A stretch of 64,000 nt of DNA, taken from the NCBI RefSeq assembly GCF_003569915.1, contig NZ_KZ984449.1, positions 62,001-126,000 of the forward strand, read 5' to 3'. The notes under the pieces are model-generated. The model did no database searches and had not been told where the DNA came from. It saw only the letters and a program-made list of their open reading frames with translations. Below are positions 25,643 to 33,637 of the stretch, one piece after another; the first letter of the stretch is position 1, and each line of letters begins with the position of its first letter. Made by a program: the position numbers and the translations under genes. This stretch comes from Comamonas testosteroni (lineage in GTDB: Bacteria > Pseudomonadota > Gammaproteobacteria > Burkholderiales > Burkholderiaceae_C).

Positions 25643-26778
25643 GCGGCCACCTCTTCAGCAATGTTTTTGATAGCAGCTTGCGTATTGCAGCCGCCGACAG
25701 ACGCGATTTCTCGGTCAAAAGTCGCACCAGGTCCCACGGGGGCATTGGGGCTGCGCAGCAGACCTTGCGTCAGGCGAGCCGAGTGATAACCCTTGTCGCC
25801 CCAGGCAGAGTCCAGCACCCATGCGCGCTTCATGAACATCTGCAGATCGACTTCCCAGGTGTAGCCCATGGCACCATGCACCTGCAGGCTGTTGCGCGAG
25901 GCAAACCAGCTCGCTTCGCTGCACTGCAGCTTGGCGTGAGAGATGCGCACGGCCAGATCGGCCTCGCCATGCTGCAGCGCATAGAAAGCGCGATACAGCA
26001 CTGGCTTGGCAAACTCGATCTTGGTGACGATGTCGGCCAGATGATGCTGCACAGCCTGGAAGCTGCCGATAGCCTTGTCGAATTGCTTGCGCTGCGCAAC
26101 GTAGTCCACGGACAGGTCCAGCATGCGCTGGGCCAGACCCAGCATCTGGGCAGCGGCAGCCAATGCGCCACGCTCGCCTGCAGTGTCCCAGACCTTCTGA
26201 CCTTGCACGCCATCGAGCACACGGGTGGCATCGCTGGCCGTCCACTGCACCTTGGACAGACGACGCGAAGAGTCGATGCTGTTCAAAGCCGTGATCTGGC
26301 ACTGCCCAGGCGTGAGCAAATGCAGTTCCAGACCAGCAGCGGTGACATGGGGCAGCAGCAGCACATCGGCCTTTGCGGCATCTGCCACGTTCAGGTTGAT
26401 GGGGTGGCCCACGGCCACGCGGCAGCTGCCTTCAGCGATCTTGCCCAGCCAGGCACGTGCTGCATGGCCTTCAGGCAGCGCCGACAGCATGCCAACAGCC
26501 ACATAGGCGGTGTCGGTCAGCGAGTCAGGCAGCGAGTAGTAGCCCACTTCCTGCAGCAGCAAGGCCCAGTCAATGTCAGCCATGCCCATGCCGCCATCGG
26601 CTTCTGAAACCGACAAACCCATCAATCCCTGCTCGGCAATCTTGCCCCACAGTTCGGGCGAGCGGCCGGTTTCAGTTTCCCAGATATCGCGCAGCATTTC
26701 GGGCGCGGCTTCAGTCATTAAAAAGCGGCTGACCGAATCACGGAAAGCGGCTTGATCTTCAGAAAAAGTGAAGTCCAT
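25639..26778 (-). CDS. Acyl-CoA dehydrogenase, partner subunit (HGAMGYTWE type)
   Basis: A 379-residue acyl-CoA dehydrogenase family protein starting MDFTFSEDQAAFRDSV at ATG 26778 after GGGAG. The C-terminal half has VHGAMGYTWEVDLQMFMKRAW and lacks the TNE-type catalytic segment. It therefore looks like the non-catalytic half of a heteromeric enzyme with the 26796-27950 product, 17 bp upstream in the operon. By position next to the FadA6-like thiolase it probably corresponds to the FadE31/32/33 group that acts late in HIP breakdown. A short piece of the dispersed TTTTGATAGC repeat lies inside its last codons (25663-25690), so its C-terminal tail may be repeat-derived. Confidence 0.82.
   Translation of the reverse strand: MDFTFSEDQAAFRDSVSRFLMTEAAPEMLRDIWETETGRSPELWGKIAEQGLMGLSVSEADGGMGMADIDWALLLQEVGYYSLPDSLTDTAYVAVGMLSALPEGHAARAWLGKIAEGSCRVAVGHPINLNVADAAKADVLLLPHVTAAGLELHLLTPGQCQITALNSIDSSRRLSKVQWTASDATRVLDGVQGQKVWDTAGERGALAAAAQMLGLAQRMLDLSVDYVAQRKQFDKAIGSFQAVQHHLADIVTKIEFAKPVLYRAFYALQHGEADLAVRISHAKLQCSEASWFASRNSLQVHGAMGYTWEVDLQMFMKRAWVLDSAWGDKGYHSARLTQGLLRSPNAPVGPGATFDREIASVGGCNTQAAIKNIAEEVAA
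25663..25690. repeat. Dispersed repeat inside the 3' end of a dehydrogenase gene
   Basis: GTTTTTGATAGCAGCTTGCGTATTG on the plus strand matches the core of the intergenic TTTTGATAGC repeats. It encodes part of the last 20 residues of the acyl-CoA dehydrogenase (QAAIKNIAEEVAA end). The match is short and could be partly chance. Confidence 0.35.
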
Positions 26779-26795
26779 GTATATCTCCCTGCCGA

Positions 26796-27950
26796 TCAAG
26801 ATTTGGGCAGACCCAGCATGCGCTGAGCAATGATGTTGCGCTGAATCTCGTTGCTGCCCGCGTAGATGGGGCCGGCCTGCGCAAACAGGAAACCTTCCAG
26901 CCATTCATTGGCTTCTACGTCATCAGTCAGCTCCGCACGCGGGCCCAGAATGCGCATGGCAGTTTCGTGAATCAGAATGTCCAGCTCAGACCAGACGATC
27001 TTGTTGGTGCTTGCTTCCGCACCAATCTGCGCGCCTTTGTTCAGGCGGCCCACGGTGTGGTACGAGGACAGGGTGTATGCCTCAGCACCTTGCCATGCAC
27101 GCAGCACAGCATCACGAATGGAATGGTCACGGTCGGCTTCGACCTGGTTGCGCAGGTAAAGATCCAGCAGCTTTTGCGCACTGCGCTGATAGCGGGCAGG
27201 CGAGCGCAGCAGCAGGCCGCGCTCAAAACCAGCAGTTGCCATGGCCACATGCCAGCCCTTGCCTTCGGCACCAATCAGGTTCTCAGCAGGCACTTCCACA
27301 TCGTCGAAGAAGATTTCTGCGAAGGCGTCCTTGCCATTCAGCGCCTTGATCGGGCGCACGGTAATACCGGGCGTATTCAGCGGCACCAGGATATAGCTCA
27401 GGCCATGGTGGCGGCTCGATGTGGGGTCGCTGCGGAACAGGCCAAACAGCCAGTCCGCAAAAATGGCGCGGGTGGACCAGATCTTCTGACCATTGAGGAT
27501 GTACTTGTCGCCTTTGCGGATCGCGCGGCTGCTGATGGCGGCCATGTCCGAGCCGGCATTGGGCTCGGACCAACCTTGAGCCCACATATCGTCGCAGCGG
27601 GCCATGCGGGGTAGAAAGCGAGCCTTCTGCTCGGGCGTACCAAACTCCATCAAGGTGGAGCCCAGCAGCAAGATACCGTTCTGGTTCACGCGCTGGGGTG
27701 CGTCGGCAGCCCAGTACTCCTCTTCAAAGATCAGCCATTCGGTCAAGTCGCTGCCGCAACCGCCCAGTTCCTTGGGCCACATGACGGCGCTGTAACCGGC
27801 TTCGGCCAGCTTGGCTTCCCACTTGCGATGCTGCTCAAAGCCTTCGCGGGTGTCATAGCTCTTGAGGCGCTCTTTGGGCACGTTGTCCTTGAGCCAGGCG
27901 CGTACTTGTGCGCGGAAGGCTTTTTGCGCAGGGGTATATGTCAAATCCAT
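26796..27950 (-). CDS. Acyl-CoA dehydrogenase, catalytic-glutamate subunit
   Basis: A 384-residue acyl-CoA dehydrogenase starting MDLTYTPAQKAFRAQVRAWL at ATG 27950, with a GAGGAG box. It contains the substrate/FAD segment WSEPNAGSDMAAISSRA and ends YAGSNEIQRNIIAQRMLGLPKS, where the Glu is the expected base. Together with the following gene it forms the second split alpha/beta pair of the window. Its place between the EchA20-like hydrolase and FadA6-like thiolase suggests desaturation of an opened-ring dioic acyl-CoA. The frame's 19 extra upstream codons overlap the previous gene region and were not used. Confidence 0.85.
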   Translation of the reverse strand: MDLTYTPAQKAFRAQVRAWLKDNVPKERLKSYDTREGFEQHRKWEAKLAEAGYSAVMWPKELGGCGSDLTEWLIFEEEYWAADAPQRVNQNGILLLGSTLMEFGTPEQKARFLPRMARCDDMWAQGWSEPNAGSDMAAISSRAIRKGDKYILNGQKIWSTRAIFADWLFGLFRSDPTSSRHHGLSYILVPLNTPGITVRPIKALNGKDAFAEIFFDDVEVPAENLIGAEGKGWHVAMATAGFERGLLLRSPARYQRSAQKLLDLYLRNQVEADRDHSIRDAVLRAWQGAEAYTLSSYHTVGRLNKGAQIGAEASTNKIVWSELDILIHETAMRILGPRAELTDDVEANEWLEGFLFAQAGPIYAGSNEIQRNIIAQRMLGLPKS

Positions 27951-27978
27951 GTGTTGTCTCCTCGGTGCGCTTTGCTGC

Positions 27979-28737
27979 TCAGAACTTGGCGTCGCGCTTT
28001 TCCACAAAGGCGCTGCGCGTCTCGGCGGAATCGGGGCTCATATAGGCCTGCAAGGTGAAGCCCTGCTCCCAGCGGTATTTATCTTCCAGGTTGCCGTCTT
28101 CGATGCCAGTCAGCGCCTCCTTGGCGATGCGGATCATGGCGGGGCTCTTGGCCGCAATCTTGTTGGCGATTTCCATGGCCGTATCGCGCAGCTGCTCGCG
28201 TGGCACCACGCGCTCGATAGCGCCCAGACGGAAGGCTTCCTGTGCACCAATCATCTCGCCCGTGAAGAACAGATAGCGCGTTTTTTGCACTCCGAACATG
28301 CGCTGCAGATGGGCTGCACCACCCATGGCACCGCGATCCACTTCGGGCAGACCAAAAGTAGCGTCTTCAGCAGCGATTACGATGTCGGATGCACCGCAGA
28401 TGCCGATACCGCCACCGAGCACAAAGCCGTGCACCGCAGCGATCACAGGAACCTTGTTCAGGTGAACGGCCTTGAAAGTGGCGTAGTTGCCTGCGTTCAC
28501 ATCAACGATGAGCTTGTCGTTGGTGGCCAGCTCCTTGATGTCCACACCGGCACAGAAACCACGGTTTTCAGCGCGGATGACGATGACTCGTACTTCGGGC
28601 TTGTCGCCCAGCGACTGGATTTCCTTGGCCAGGCCATTCCAGCCTGCCGCATTCAGGGCATTGACGGGAGCACGGTCGATCACCAGCTCTGCCACACCGT
28701 TGTCATGAATATTGGAGTGAAATTGTTGAGAAGACAT
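27979..28737 (-). CDS. echA20: EchA20-like crotonase, ring-D hydrolase of HIP pathway
   Basis: A 252-residue crotonase-fold protein. The oxyanion-hole segments are FCAGVDI (61-67) and AVHGFVLGGGIGICG, and a Glu lies in LPEVDRGAMGG (132). Length and its position beside ipdABC match mycobacterial EchA20 (about 247 residues), which hydrolyses ring D of the 5-oxo indene carboxyl-CoA intermediate before IpdAB opens the last ring. ATG 28737 has only a weak GGAT ribosome site 3-6 bases away. It lies in unit B with short gaps (22 and 28 bp) on both sides. Enoyl-CoA hydratase activity is the alternative; crotonase folds cannot be separated by motifs alone. Confidence 0.7.
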   Translation of the reverse strand: MSSQQFHSNIHDNGVAELVIDRAPVNALNAAGWNGLAKEIQSLGDKPEVRVIVIRAENRGFCAGVDIKELATNDKLIVDVNAGNYATFKAVHLNKVPVIAAVHGFVLGGGIGICGASDIVIAAEDATFGLPEVDRGAMGGAAHLQRMFGVQKTRYLFFTGEMIGAQEAFRLGAIERVVPREQLRDTAMEIANKIAAKSPAMIRIAKEALTGIEDGNLEDKYRWEQGFTLQAYMSPDSAETRSAFVEKRDAKF

Positions 28738-28759
28738 ATCCAGTCTCGTTGGCTTGTAG

Positions 28760-29839
28760 TTATGCGGGAGTCAGTTCATTCAATACAGAGCGGCGAGCCA
28801 TTGCTTGGCGAACAATGCCGCCAATCACGTCTTCGCAGCTATCGAGCTTGCCGATCAATGCCGCCACTTGCCCGGCAGACATCACGCCTTCGGCAGGCTT
28901 GCCGTCCACCATGGAGCGTTGCAGCAGCATGGGCGCATTGGCAGCCATCACGGTCTGGGCCACGGTCGAAGAGTCTTCACGCAACGCCTTCATGAAGATG
29001 CTCACCGCCTGGCCCGTGCGCATGCCGGTCTCCGCCTTCCATTGCAGCGCCAGGTTCAGCGCAATGCGCAGACGCTTCATGGGGCTGGCCTTTTCCAGCA
29101 TGGACAGGTATTCGTTAGGAATCATGCGCTGGGGCATGCCATCGACCAGATAGGACACGGCAATCTTTTCCGCATCCTTGGTAGCCAGGTAGCGCTGCAG
29201 CGTTACTTCTGGAACCTTGGAGTCGCTGGTCATCAAAAAGCGCGTACCCATGGCAATGCCCGAAGCGCCGTAAGCCAGCGCAGCCAGCAAGCCGCGACCG
29301 TCGTAGAAGCCGCCAGCTGCCACCACGGGCACCTGCACCGCATCCACCACCTGGGGCAGCAGCACAGTCGTCGGCACACTACCGGTATGACCGCCGCCTT
29401 CACCGCCTTGCACGGTGATGGCATTGGCCCCCATCTCGATCGCCTTCTGTGCGTGCTTCAAAGCCCCCACGGTTGGCATGCAAACGATGTCAGCATCACG
29501 CAGACGACCAATCACCTTCTTGTCCGGGCCACGACCATAGCTGACCGCACGCAAACGGTACTTCACGGCCAAGTCCAGCAACTGATCGGCATTGGGCTGG
29601 AACATATGGAAGTTCAAACCGAATGGCTGATCGTCCGTTTCGCGCTTGACGCGCAGGATCTCGGCTTCGATCTTGTCGGCAGGAATGGTAGCCCCGGCCA
29701 GAAAGCCAAAGCCGCCCGCATTCGTGGTGCCGATCACCAGATCCGAGCCTGCGACATAACCCATCGCAGTCTGGATGATGGGATAGCGGCAACCCAGCAA
29801 GTCGCACAAAGGCGTGCGCAGTGCATTGACCTCGCTCAT
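28760..29839 (-). CDS. ipdC: IpdC-like flavoprotein (nitronate monooxygenase fold)
   Basis: A 359-residue FMN TIM-barrel protein of the 2-nitropropane dioxygenase/nitronate monooxygenase family. Glycine-rich phosphate-binding segments are GGEGGGHTGS (about 145-154), AAGGFYDGRG and GASGIAMGTRF. In steroid degraders this family member next to IpdAB is IpdC (mycobacterial Rv3553, about 355 residues), an NADH-dependent reductase/desaturase-type enzyme on HIP-CoA intermediates rather than a nitronate enzyme. ATG 29839 overlaps the stop of the preceding crotonase gene by four bases. The gene order ipdA-ipdB-crotonase-ipdC supports the assignment. Confidence 0.78.
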   Translation of the reverse strand: MSEVNALRTPLCDLLGCRYPIIQTAMGYVAGSDLVIGTTNAGGFGFLAGATIPADKIEAEILRVKRETDDQPFGLNFHMFQPNADQLLDLAVKYRLRAVSYGRGPDKKVIGRLRDADIVCMPTVGALKHAQKAIEMGANAITVQGGEGGGHTGSVPTTVLLPQVVDAVQVPVVAAGGFYDGRGLLAALAYGASGIAMGTRFLMTSDSKVPEVTLQRYLATKDAEKIAVSYLVDGMPQRMIPNEYLSMLEKASPMKRLRIALNLALQWKAETGMRTGQAVSIFMKALREDSSTVAQTVMAANAPMLLQRSMVDGKPAEGVMSAGQVAALIGKLDSCEDVIGGIVRQAMARRSVLNELTPA

Positions 29840-30741
29840 TGCGCGGCCTCCTTCTTGTTTGCAGAAGCCATGGACTTGGCGTCCTGGCCGCCCAACTGGC
29901 CCATGCCCATGGCTTGGCTGTGAGCGTGGGCAAAGTGGTGATAGCCGAAGGCCATATCCATGGTGGCGCGCAGACCTTGCAGGTCTTCTGCCTTGTTGAC
30001 GACCATCTTGGTCAACGCCATGCCCAAACGTGGCTGCGCTGTCAGGCGCTGCGCAACCGCATAGACCTGCTCTTCCAGTTCGGCACGTGGCACCACGCGG
30101 TTGACCATGCCCATCTGATAGGCACGCTCGGCGCCCATGCGGTCACCCAGCAGCAGGAACTCCTTGGCAATGCGCGGGTGCAGCTCATTGGCGTGAGCAA
30201 AGTACTCAACACCGGGGATGCCCATGCGCACCACAGGGTCCTGGAAAAATGCGTCGTCGCTGGCCACGATCAGGTCACAGACCCAGGCCAGCATCAGACC
30301 GCCCGCCACGCAAGCGCCTTGCACCATGGCAATCATGGGCTTGGGAATATCGCGCCAGCGGCGGCACATGCCCAGGTACACCTCTTGCTCACGGGCAAAC
30401 AGTTGTTCGCCACCGGGCTTGTTGGTGTGATCCCACCACAGGTGAACGCGGTCAAACGGCTTGTTGATATCGCGGCCCGGCGAGCCAATGTCATGACCTG
30501 CACTGAAGTGCTTGCCGACGCCACGCAGCACGATGACCTTGACGGCATCATCGTCAGTGGCCTTGCGGAACGCAGCATCCAGCGCATAGGTCATCTGAGA
30601 GTTCTGCACGTTGTTGAACGTGGGTCGATTCATGGTGACCGTGGCGACGCCGTTGTCCACGCTGTAGAGCACAGGCTCGTCTGTTTCGTAGACGGCCTTG
30701 TCTTCACGTGTCACAAATTCGCTGGAAGCTGCATTTTCCAT
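29836..30741 (-). CDS. Enoyl-CoA hydratase/crotonase-family protein
   Basis: A 301-residue crotonase-fold protein with an N-terminal extension of about 22 residues. The oxyanion-hole elements are HFSAGHDIGS (about 83-92) and MVQGACVAGGLMLAWVCD. The usual hydratase Glu positions read PVVRMGIPGVEYF, so one catalytic Glu appears replaced by Val or Gly. A 60-residue C-terminal tail is rich in His and Ala. It starts one base after the ipdB stop and overlaps ipdC, so it belongs tightly to the ring-opening module. In C. testosteroni work a hydratase of this block acts in C-ring cleavage; which of the two crotonases of this window does so I cannot decide from sequence. Confidence 0.8.
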   Translation of the reverse strand: MENAASSEFVTREDKAVYETDEPVLYSVDNGVATVTMNRPTFNNVQNSQMTYALDAAFRKATDDDAVKVIVLRGVGKHFSAGHDIGSPGRDINKPFDRVHLWWDHTNKPGGEQLFAREQEVYLGMCRRWRDIPKPMIAMVQGACVAGGLMLAWVCDLIVASDDAFFQDPVVRMGIPGVEYFAHANELHPRIAKEFLLLGDRMGAERAYQMGMVNRVVPRAELEEQVYAVAQRLTAQPRLGMALTKMVVNKAEDLQGLRATMDMAFGYHHFAHAHSQAMGMGQLGGQDAKSMASANKKEAAQ

Positions 30742-30742
30742 A

Positions 30743-31513
30743 TCAGGCTCCCATGGCCGTGGCGCGCAGATTGTGCGGATCGATCTGAGCCAGCAAAGCC
30801 AGTTGCTCAGGCGTCGGATCAGCCGTCACACCCACGTTGTCAGGGATATGCACGGGAAAGCCCGTGGCTTCCTGCACCTGCTCCACCGTCACACCGGGGT
30901 GCAGAGACACCAGTCGCACCTGATGGTCAGGACCACCAAAGTCCATCACACACAGATTGGTGAAGATGAAGCGGATATCGGTGGTTTCTTCCAGCGTCCA
31001 GCCCTTGGCCAGACGTGCGGGGTTGTAACCCACGGAACCCACATAGTCCACCTCGCCTTCCACAAACACCTTGGGGCTGTGGTTAGGTACAAAGAAGGAG
31101 TTGGCGTGGTTGATGGAGTTGCCGGGGAAGCCGCGCACACCCAGCATCATGGACTTGGGCTTGGCGTAGTCGCTACCCACCATGGAGATATTGCCCTGAC
31201 CAAAACGGTCCACCTGAACCGGTCCCACCATGGCGTGGCGCTTGCCACCCCAGACGTTATCGAAAATGCGGCCAAAGCCCATCCAGCTTTCACGCTTGAT
31301 CTGGTAGTCACCGCGAGGGCCCACGGGCACAGGCTCGTTGACAATCCAGGCTTCGGAATCCGTCATCATCAAGTCCGTATTGATGGACTTCATGCACAGC
31401 GAAGCTGCCAGACGTGGCACCAGGCCAATGCCGGTCGCCAGAACTTCACCATCGTTTTCCCAGGCTCGTGCCGCGGCGCAGATGACGCGATCTACCAATG
31501 CAATTTCACTCAT
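30743..31513 (-). CDS. ipdB: IpdB-like CoA-transferase beta subunit (ring-opening hydrolase)
   Basis: A 256-residue class I CoA-transferase beta-type subunit, recognisable by GEVLATGIGLVPRLAASL at the N-terminus and GMxF/NVWGGKRHAMVGPVQVD in the middle. With the upstream subunit it should form IpdAB (termed ScdL1L2 in the C. testosteroni literature, as I recall). That enzyme, despite its transferase fold, hydrolytically opens the last carbocyclic ring of the CoA-activated steroid remnant. Length agrees with mycobacterial IpdB (about 250). It is 12 bp from ipdA and one base from the next gene, so a tightly coupled module. Confidence in the family is high; in the precise substrate it rests on context. 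Confidence 0.85.
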   Translation of the reverse strand: MSEIALVDRVICAAARAWENDGEVLATGIGLVPRLAASLCMKSINTDLMMTDSEAWIVNEPVPVGPRGDYQIKRESWMGFGRIFDNVWGGKRHAMVGPVQVDRFGQGNISMVGSDYAKPKSMMLGVRGFPGNSINHANSFFVPNHSPKVFVEGEVDYVGSVGYNPARLAKGWTLEETTDIRFIFTNLCVMDFGGPDHQVRLVSLHPGVTVEQVQEATGFPVHIPDNVGVTADPTPEQLALLAQIDPHNLRATAMGA

Positions 31514-31525
31514 CTTTTCGCTTCC

Positions 31526-32404
31526 TTAGAACACGGGCAGGGGCAAGCGCTTGATCGCTTCCATGCCGCCAACTTTTTCCAGATATTCCTGCTCGCTGCA
31601 CTTCACGTACTTCTGCACGTAGTTGTCCCAGCCGCCGTCTTCCTTGCTGCTGGCCACGTATTCCTTGAAGTGCTTGACATCGAAGCCGTACAGCGGAGCG
31701 CAGGACGAGGGATGAGCACCGCCGGGCAGATGCACCACACCCGTGGTTTCCGAACGCTCCCAGAACACCAGACGCGCAGCTTCTGCCGACTCAAAAGTGC
31801 TGGATTCCACCAGTTCGTCGCAGCTCACAAAAGTGTTCTTGGCTGCGCGGGCGAACAGGTCATCCATATAGATGTCGGGACCCGCGATCTGGCACACGCC
31901 ACGCGAATCGGCACGGTCCACATGCAGCAGAGCCACATCCAGATTTATGGCTGGCATGGCAAGCCATTCCTTGCCGTCGTAAGGAGACTCGATCAGCTGG
32001 ATGCCGTTGTTGTGCTTGAGCACATCGGTGCCCAGCCCCACACGGGTCGGGATGTAGGGGATGCGCATGCCAGCAGCCTTCAGGCCCAGCACCATATGGC
32101 CTTCGTCGATCTCCATCACTTCGATGGCACCGCTCTGACGGGCCTTGCGGAAGTAAGGCTCCAGCGGAATGAAGTCCAGCGACACAAAGGCGAAGATCAG
32201 CTTCTTGACCTTGCCCGCAGCGCACAGCATGCCCACATCGGCACCGCCATAAGCCACCACCGTCAGGTCCTTGACGGGGCTGCGCAGCAGCTCGCGCACC
32301 AGCGCCATGGGCTTGCGGCGTGGGCCCCAGCCGCCGATACCAATCGTCATGCCATCCTTGATGGATGCCACAACGTCTTTTGCTGTCATCAATTTATTGG
32401 CCAT
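31526..32404 (-). CDS. ipdA: IpdA-like CoA-transferase alpha subunit (ring-opening hydrolase)
   Basis: A 292-residue CoA-transferase alpha-type subunit, the same length as mycobacterial IpdA. Visible elements are GMTIGIGGWGPRRKPMALVRELL near the N-terminus and EVMEIDEGHMVLGLKAAG, where Glu101 is the probable catalytic acid. A very good ribosome site (AGGAGG) precedes ATG 32404. It follows tesB by 15 bp and precedes ipdB by 12 bp, the order described for the C. testosteroni tesB cluster. It acts in the cytoplasm on the ring-opened, CoA-activated HIP derivative together with IpdB. Confidence 0.86.
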   Translation of the reverse strand: MANKLMTAKDVVASIKDGMTIGIGGWGPRRKPMALVRELLRSPVKDLTVVAYGGADVGMLCAAGKVKKLIFAFVSLDFIPLEPYFRKARQSGAIEVMEIDEGHMVLGLKAAGMRIPYIPTRVGLGTDVLKHNNGIQLIESPYDGKEWLAMPAINLDVALLHVDRADSRGVCQIAGPDIYMDDLFARAAKNTFVSCDELVESSTFESAEAARLVFWERSETTGVVHLPGGAHPSSCAPLYGFDVKHFKEYVASSKEDGGWDNYVQKYVKCSEQEYLEKVGGMEAIKRLPLPVF

Positions 32405-32419
32405 GTCTCAAGCCTCCTA

Positions 32420-33322
32420 TTAGTTGTTTTCGGGGCGACCCACGCTGAAGTCGTGGCCCCAGAGGCTTACGGTCGTGAATTCGTGGGTGATGTGGTGATC
32501 CCAGTCGATGATTGCGCCGCCGTAGCCAAACTCCAGATCGAAGTTCGAAGGCGTCTTCATGTAGAAGGAAATCATCTTGTCGTTGGTGTGCTGACCCAGC
32601 GTGGCAGACAGCTTGGTCTGGCTCTTTTGCATGCGGTCCATGGCACGGCCCACTTCGGGCATGTTGTCCACTTCCACCATCACGTGCACGCAGCCTGTGG
32701 GCGATGGGAACTCGGCCAGTGCCAGGCTGTGGTGACGGCCATTGGCGCAGTGGAAGAAGTGAATGCGCACCGTGGGACCTGCATCACCTGCGGGCTTGAA
32801 GTTGTAGATGTCCGACAGACCAAAACCCAGCACATTGCGCACAAAGGCCACGGTCTTTTCAAAGTCAGGAGCGGGCAGCACGGTGTGGCCCAGGCCATAG
32901 TCGCCCGTGATGAAGCGGGAGACGCCTTGAGGCGAAGCAAAGTGAATGAAATCGGACTTGAAGCCCCAGACGATTTCGTGGCGGTTGCCCGAAGGATCGA
33001 TCACCACCGCCAGTTGCTGCACGCGGCGCTTGGTGCACAGCTCGGCGCTGCCCATTTCATAGCGCACGTCAGCCGCTTCCAGCACCTTCAGAGCTTCGTC
33101 AAAAGCTTCCTTGTTCGCGACTTCCCAGCCAGATGCGGTGTACTTGTCATTGCTGCCCGCTTCCACCTGGAAGCGGAACTGACGTTCATCCATCTTGATC
33201 AGCAGGGTGCCATCAGCGTCGGCACTGGGCATCATGCCAAGCACATCGCGTGCGTAAGCATCCCAGCGGTTCAAATCAGAGCTCTCGGCAACAACGTACG
33301 CCAGTCCACGTATTTCCATCAT
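32420..33322 (-). CDS. tesB: Extradiol (meta-cleavage) dioxygenase TesB
   Basis: A 300-residue type I extradiol dioxygenase (vicinal oxygen chelate fold, two repeats) that opens the catechol ring of the 9,10-seco-steroid 3,4-DHSA. The Fe(II) ligands can be read as His146 (GLGHTVLP), His213 (CVHVMVEVD) and Glu264 (FDLEFGYGG), the canonical spacing of BphC/HsaC enzymes. I use ATG 33322 (MMEIRGLAYVVAES), where GGAGG lies ten bases upstream; 24 further in-frame codons upstream would overlap the promoter region. The first gene of unit B and the classical head of the C. testosteroni tesB-tesR cluster. A candidate activator box lies 71 bp upstream. Confidence 0.93.
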   Translation of the reverse strand: MMEIRGLAYVVAESSDLNRWDAYARDVLGMMPSADADGTLLIKMDERQFRFQVEAGSNDKYTASGWEVANKEAFDEALKVLEAADVRYEMGSAELCTKRRVQQLAVVIDPSGNRHEIVWGFKSDFIHFASPQGVSRFITGDYGLGHTVLPAPDFEKTVAFVRNVLGFGLSDIYNFKPAGDAGPTVRIHFFHCANGRHHSLALAEFPSPTGCVHVMVEVDNMPEVGRAMDRMQKSQTKLSATLGQHTNDKMISFYMKTPSNFDLEFGYGGAIIDWDHHITHEFTTVSLWGHDFSVGRPENN

Positions 33323-33392
33323 GATGTCGGGGCCTCCAACCCAAGTCCTTTTAGTGATGTGATGGATTTTGGGGATGAGAGCCTTTACAAAC

Positions 33393-33410
33393 ATCGTCCG
33401 TTGAGACTAA
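33393..33410. promoter_or_regulatory. Candidate TesR box before tesB
   Basis: ATCGTC-CGTTGA-GACTAA: the first half-site is identical to those at 17710 and 36982, and the second is identical to the one at 36982. The near edge is 71 bp upstream of the tesB ATG. At that distance the box could overlap the -35 region of a promoter with a leader of about 25-30 bases, as for LuxR-type class II activators. Confidence 0.6.
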
Positions 33411-33544
33411 CGAAGAGACCCTTATTCATACAAAATTGATAGCACTCATGCCCTGAATGACGGTGATTGGCGCGGAATACTCCAAAACCCTTACAGCCAT
33501 TTGAGCTAGCTCAACTCGACACCTGGGCTACATCCGTCAAAGGC

Positions 33545-33578
33545 AAAAAAATGCCGCATCCCCCGAAGAAGATGCGGC
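33545..33578 (-). terminator. Terminator closing unit A (SDR-SDR-SnoaL-OYE)
   Basis: GCCGCATC and GATGCGGC form an eight-bp stem with a ten-base loop. On the minus strand it is followed by ATTTTTTTG. It lies 60 bp after the Old Yellow Enzyme stop codon and isolates unit A from tesB. Confidence 0.9.
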
Positions 33579-33637
33579 CAACACGATGAACACGGTTAGG
33601 GCCCCGGTGAATACCCAGGGTTCTCAATCAAGACAGC

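Larger units (their letters stand above)
33323..33637. promoter_or_regulatory. tesB promoter region (315-bp gap)
   Basis: This gap between the Old Yellow Enzyme gene and tesB holds three things: the tesB leader with a candidate regulator box (33393-33410), a partial dispersed repeat with the TTGATAGC core (33430-33458), and the terminator of the upstream unit (33545-33578). No open frame with coding character was seen. Confidence 0.7.

Noticed and set aside
28760..29839. Nitronate monooxygenase involved in nitroalkane oxidation
   Set aside because: The fold is the same, but the tight linkage with ipdAB and the crotonase makes the IpdC role much more likely.
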